Shown: piece after piece, positions 62,420 to 64,000 of the stretch | Layout of the letters: the number at the start of each line of letters is the position of its first letter | Position numbering within the stretch: the stretch's first letter is position 1 | Origin: Carposina sasakii | Lineage: Eukaryota; Arthropoda; Insecta; Lepidoptera; Carposinidae | Assembly (NCBI GenBank): GCA_014607495.2 | Contig: CP053152.1 | Location: 15,607,899 to 15,671,898, forward strand | DNA: 64,000 nucleotides | Direction: 5' to 3' | Made by a program: the position numbers and the translations under genes | The notes under the pieces: model-generated | The model's database searches: none | Told to the model about the DNA's origin: nothing | What the model saw: the letters and a program-made list of their open reading frames with translations, nothing else

Positions 62420-64000
62420 TCATCTTCATATAACATTTGGAATACGATGAGGTTTGCAAACCAATGAGGTAAATTCCAAACATTTAATAGACGTTAGACA
62501 GCAATCATAATGTAATAGAGCTCTGACGATGCCATAGGGCGTCGACTCGGGCTTGTGTAAACAGTCCCGGTAAAATCAGTCTCCAAGGGTTATTATATTA
62601 TATTACAGTGACTACAAGCGAATATCTTGTAATACGTATAACCGCATTTACATAATGCAAAGGTCAAAAGAATTAAGTAAGTAGGTAGGTATATGGATAA
62701 CGTCAAAACGTACTCATCTTCCAGATATAAAGCTCATAGTTTGGATATACAATCAATATTAAGTAATCAGTTATTCATACAGGTAACCCCAATTTTTCAG
62801 ATAAACACATAGAACTAAGTACTTGAGGATCACACAAGTTGGAAACTCCACTTGTTTGTTTTGGTCCATCGCGGAATTCTTAAGCTTTTTCTTGCCCTAC
62901 ATTATATATTCCGGTCATGGAATATTGGACAGTGGTTTTGGCGTGAGGAGTGTCCACGTGGCACGTAACCCTCGCCAGCACCGTTGCTCGAGAGTGAATA
63001 ACCTTCGCAATTTCTTCTGATGACGCCCCGATGACTCAGCACGGAGTTTGACATCGAAAGAGAAATATCATTGATTATTATTGTGGGCATATTGTGAGTA
63101 ATCGTTATCGCGTACCTACAACTCGAAACAAGCATCTTTACCGTATCTGTAGTAAATACCTTCCCACATCATTCAAAATTCATCTCTTAATTTTCTGCTA
63201 GATCTTGCCACCTGCTCCATCCGAAAGAGCAGCAGTAATGATTATATAAGATATCATATATTTTAATTTAACATTAATATCACTCATTGTCACAGAATAC
63301 CACCAGATCCTTATCCAAACATATAATATATCTGAAGAACAGGTAAGCGAGTGTTGTGTCACACTATAATTAATTATCATATTACTTCAGAATGTGAACC
63401 TGAGCGTCACCCAATTTCACCGTGCGAATTCAACGGCTTATAGAAGTGTACCTATTTTAAACCACCCTGACCTATATAAGTAGGCATTAGCTGGATTAAG
63501 TTACAACATCTGGACAAATCCTATGTCTTCGTCCATTAGTCGCTCACTAGTTAGTGAGCAATGTAGTTGCAGGAAAACCATAGGAAAACTATGACGAAAT
63601 TCTTAACGTAAGAAAAGTCCAATGCGCGCTCTATATGCAAGGAATAGGAAGGTAGAGTCGAGAAATCTTGTGTGTCTAATATTAGATAAATAACTACCTG
63701 TACTAACAGATTGTAAAAAAAATACCAAAACGTGTTCAAGTCAGGAAAGATGATAAATACATACTACTTAATTCTATAAACTTACATAAGCAAAACAAAT
63801 CGACGGTCATGGTATTTATAAATCGATTACAAAACAAATTACCGACAACAGTCACCGATTTAAAATAACAATGTGAACGTAAAGAAATGACTTCCACATG
63901 CAGCCCGGCAAGGAGCAGCATGACGAAACACCGTTAACTCATGGCTAATGCAGCATTGTGCGGCGTCTGCTAGTGCTTCCTTGGCATAGATCGGAAACAG
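62420..64000. other. AT-rich region without recognised features
   Basis: Only short open frames with no family resemblance. A CG-richer patch at 62935-63010 reads open on the minus strand, but no splice-compatible partner was seen. Confidence 0.5.

Noticed and set aside
62902..63135. Minus-strand open frame containing GVIRRNCEGYSLSSNGAGEG
   Set aside because: Coding-like for about 40 codons but no start, splice partner or recognised family; may be a repeat fragment.
1..64000. CRISPR arrays, operons, bacterial promoters or ribosome-binding sites
   Set aside because: The window is eukaryotic; its tandem arrays have no spacer-repeat structure.

Overview
The window is insect nuclear DNA, almost certainly from a moth or butterfly (Lepidoptera). 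GT-AG introns interrupt every host gene. The exons of two of the three host genes are extremely GC-rich while introns and intergenic DNA are AT-rich. The non-coding DNA is packed with Helitron ends, tRNA-derived SINEs, foldback/MITE elements and LINE tails of lepidopteran type. No prokaryotic signals, rRNA genes or CRISPR arrays were seen. The species cannot be named from the sequence.

Layout. (1) 1-27853, + strand: the C-terminal half of a VPS13-family bridge-like lipid transfer protein, best matched to VPS13D, in about 38 exons. The window begins inside the gene and the stop codon is at 27851-27853. (2) 27854-32042: 3' UTR and AT-rich intergenic DNA. (3) 32043-37514, + strand: the insect orthologue of human C11orf54 (PTD012, DUF1907 zinc-dependent ester hydrolase), 8 coding exons, with an optional in-frame signal-peptide-like first exon. 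(4) 37515-41512: intergenic repeats. (5) 41513-57927, - strand: an RNF34/rififylin-type E3 ubiquitin ligase (FYVE-like finger, SAP-like motifs, C-terminal RING) in 7 coding exons. Its 13-kb intron carries nested transposons. (6) 57928-64000: repeats, a degenerate PHD-type retroelement ORF, and two possible terminal exons of an unrecognised + strand gene.

The most striking object is in the RNF34 intron. A BEL/Pao LTR retroelement with gag, pol and an in-frame envelope domain (43704-52179, apparently identical 228-bp LTRs, 5-bp target duplication) has inserted into a mariner transposon. That mariner had itself inserted at a TA inside a tRNA-derived SINE, so the insertion order SINE, mariner, retroelement can be read directly. 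The env-like segment has a signal peptide, a tetra-arginine cleavage site followed by a fusion-peptide-like stretch, and a C-terminal membrane anchor. It is fused in frame to pol, and one TAA separates gag from pol.

A second recurrent theme is in VPS13D. At least four, possibly five, of its exons have coding sequence duplicated in tandem across the 5' splice site (12 x 97 bp, 3 x 98 bp, 5 x 75 bp, a 130-bp-spaced partial copy, and a short 14-bp copy). The 75-bp array is in frame and presents five successive donor-like sites. A third theme is a family of foldback/SINE-like elements with tRNA-like modules in their arms, one copy having 12-bp target duplications and another being split by a Helitron.

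The three host genes (lipid transfer, a zinc hydrolase, a ubiquitin ligase) have no evident functional link; their proximity is taken as ordinary eukaryotic gene order.
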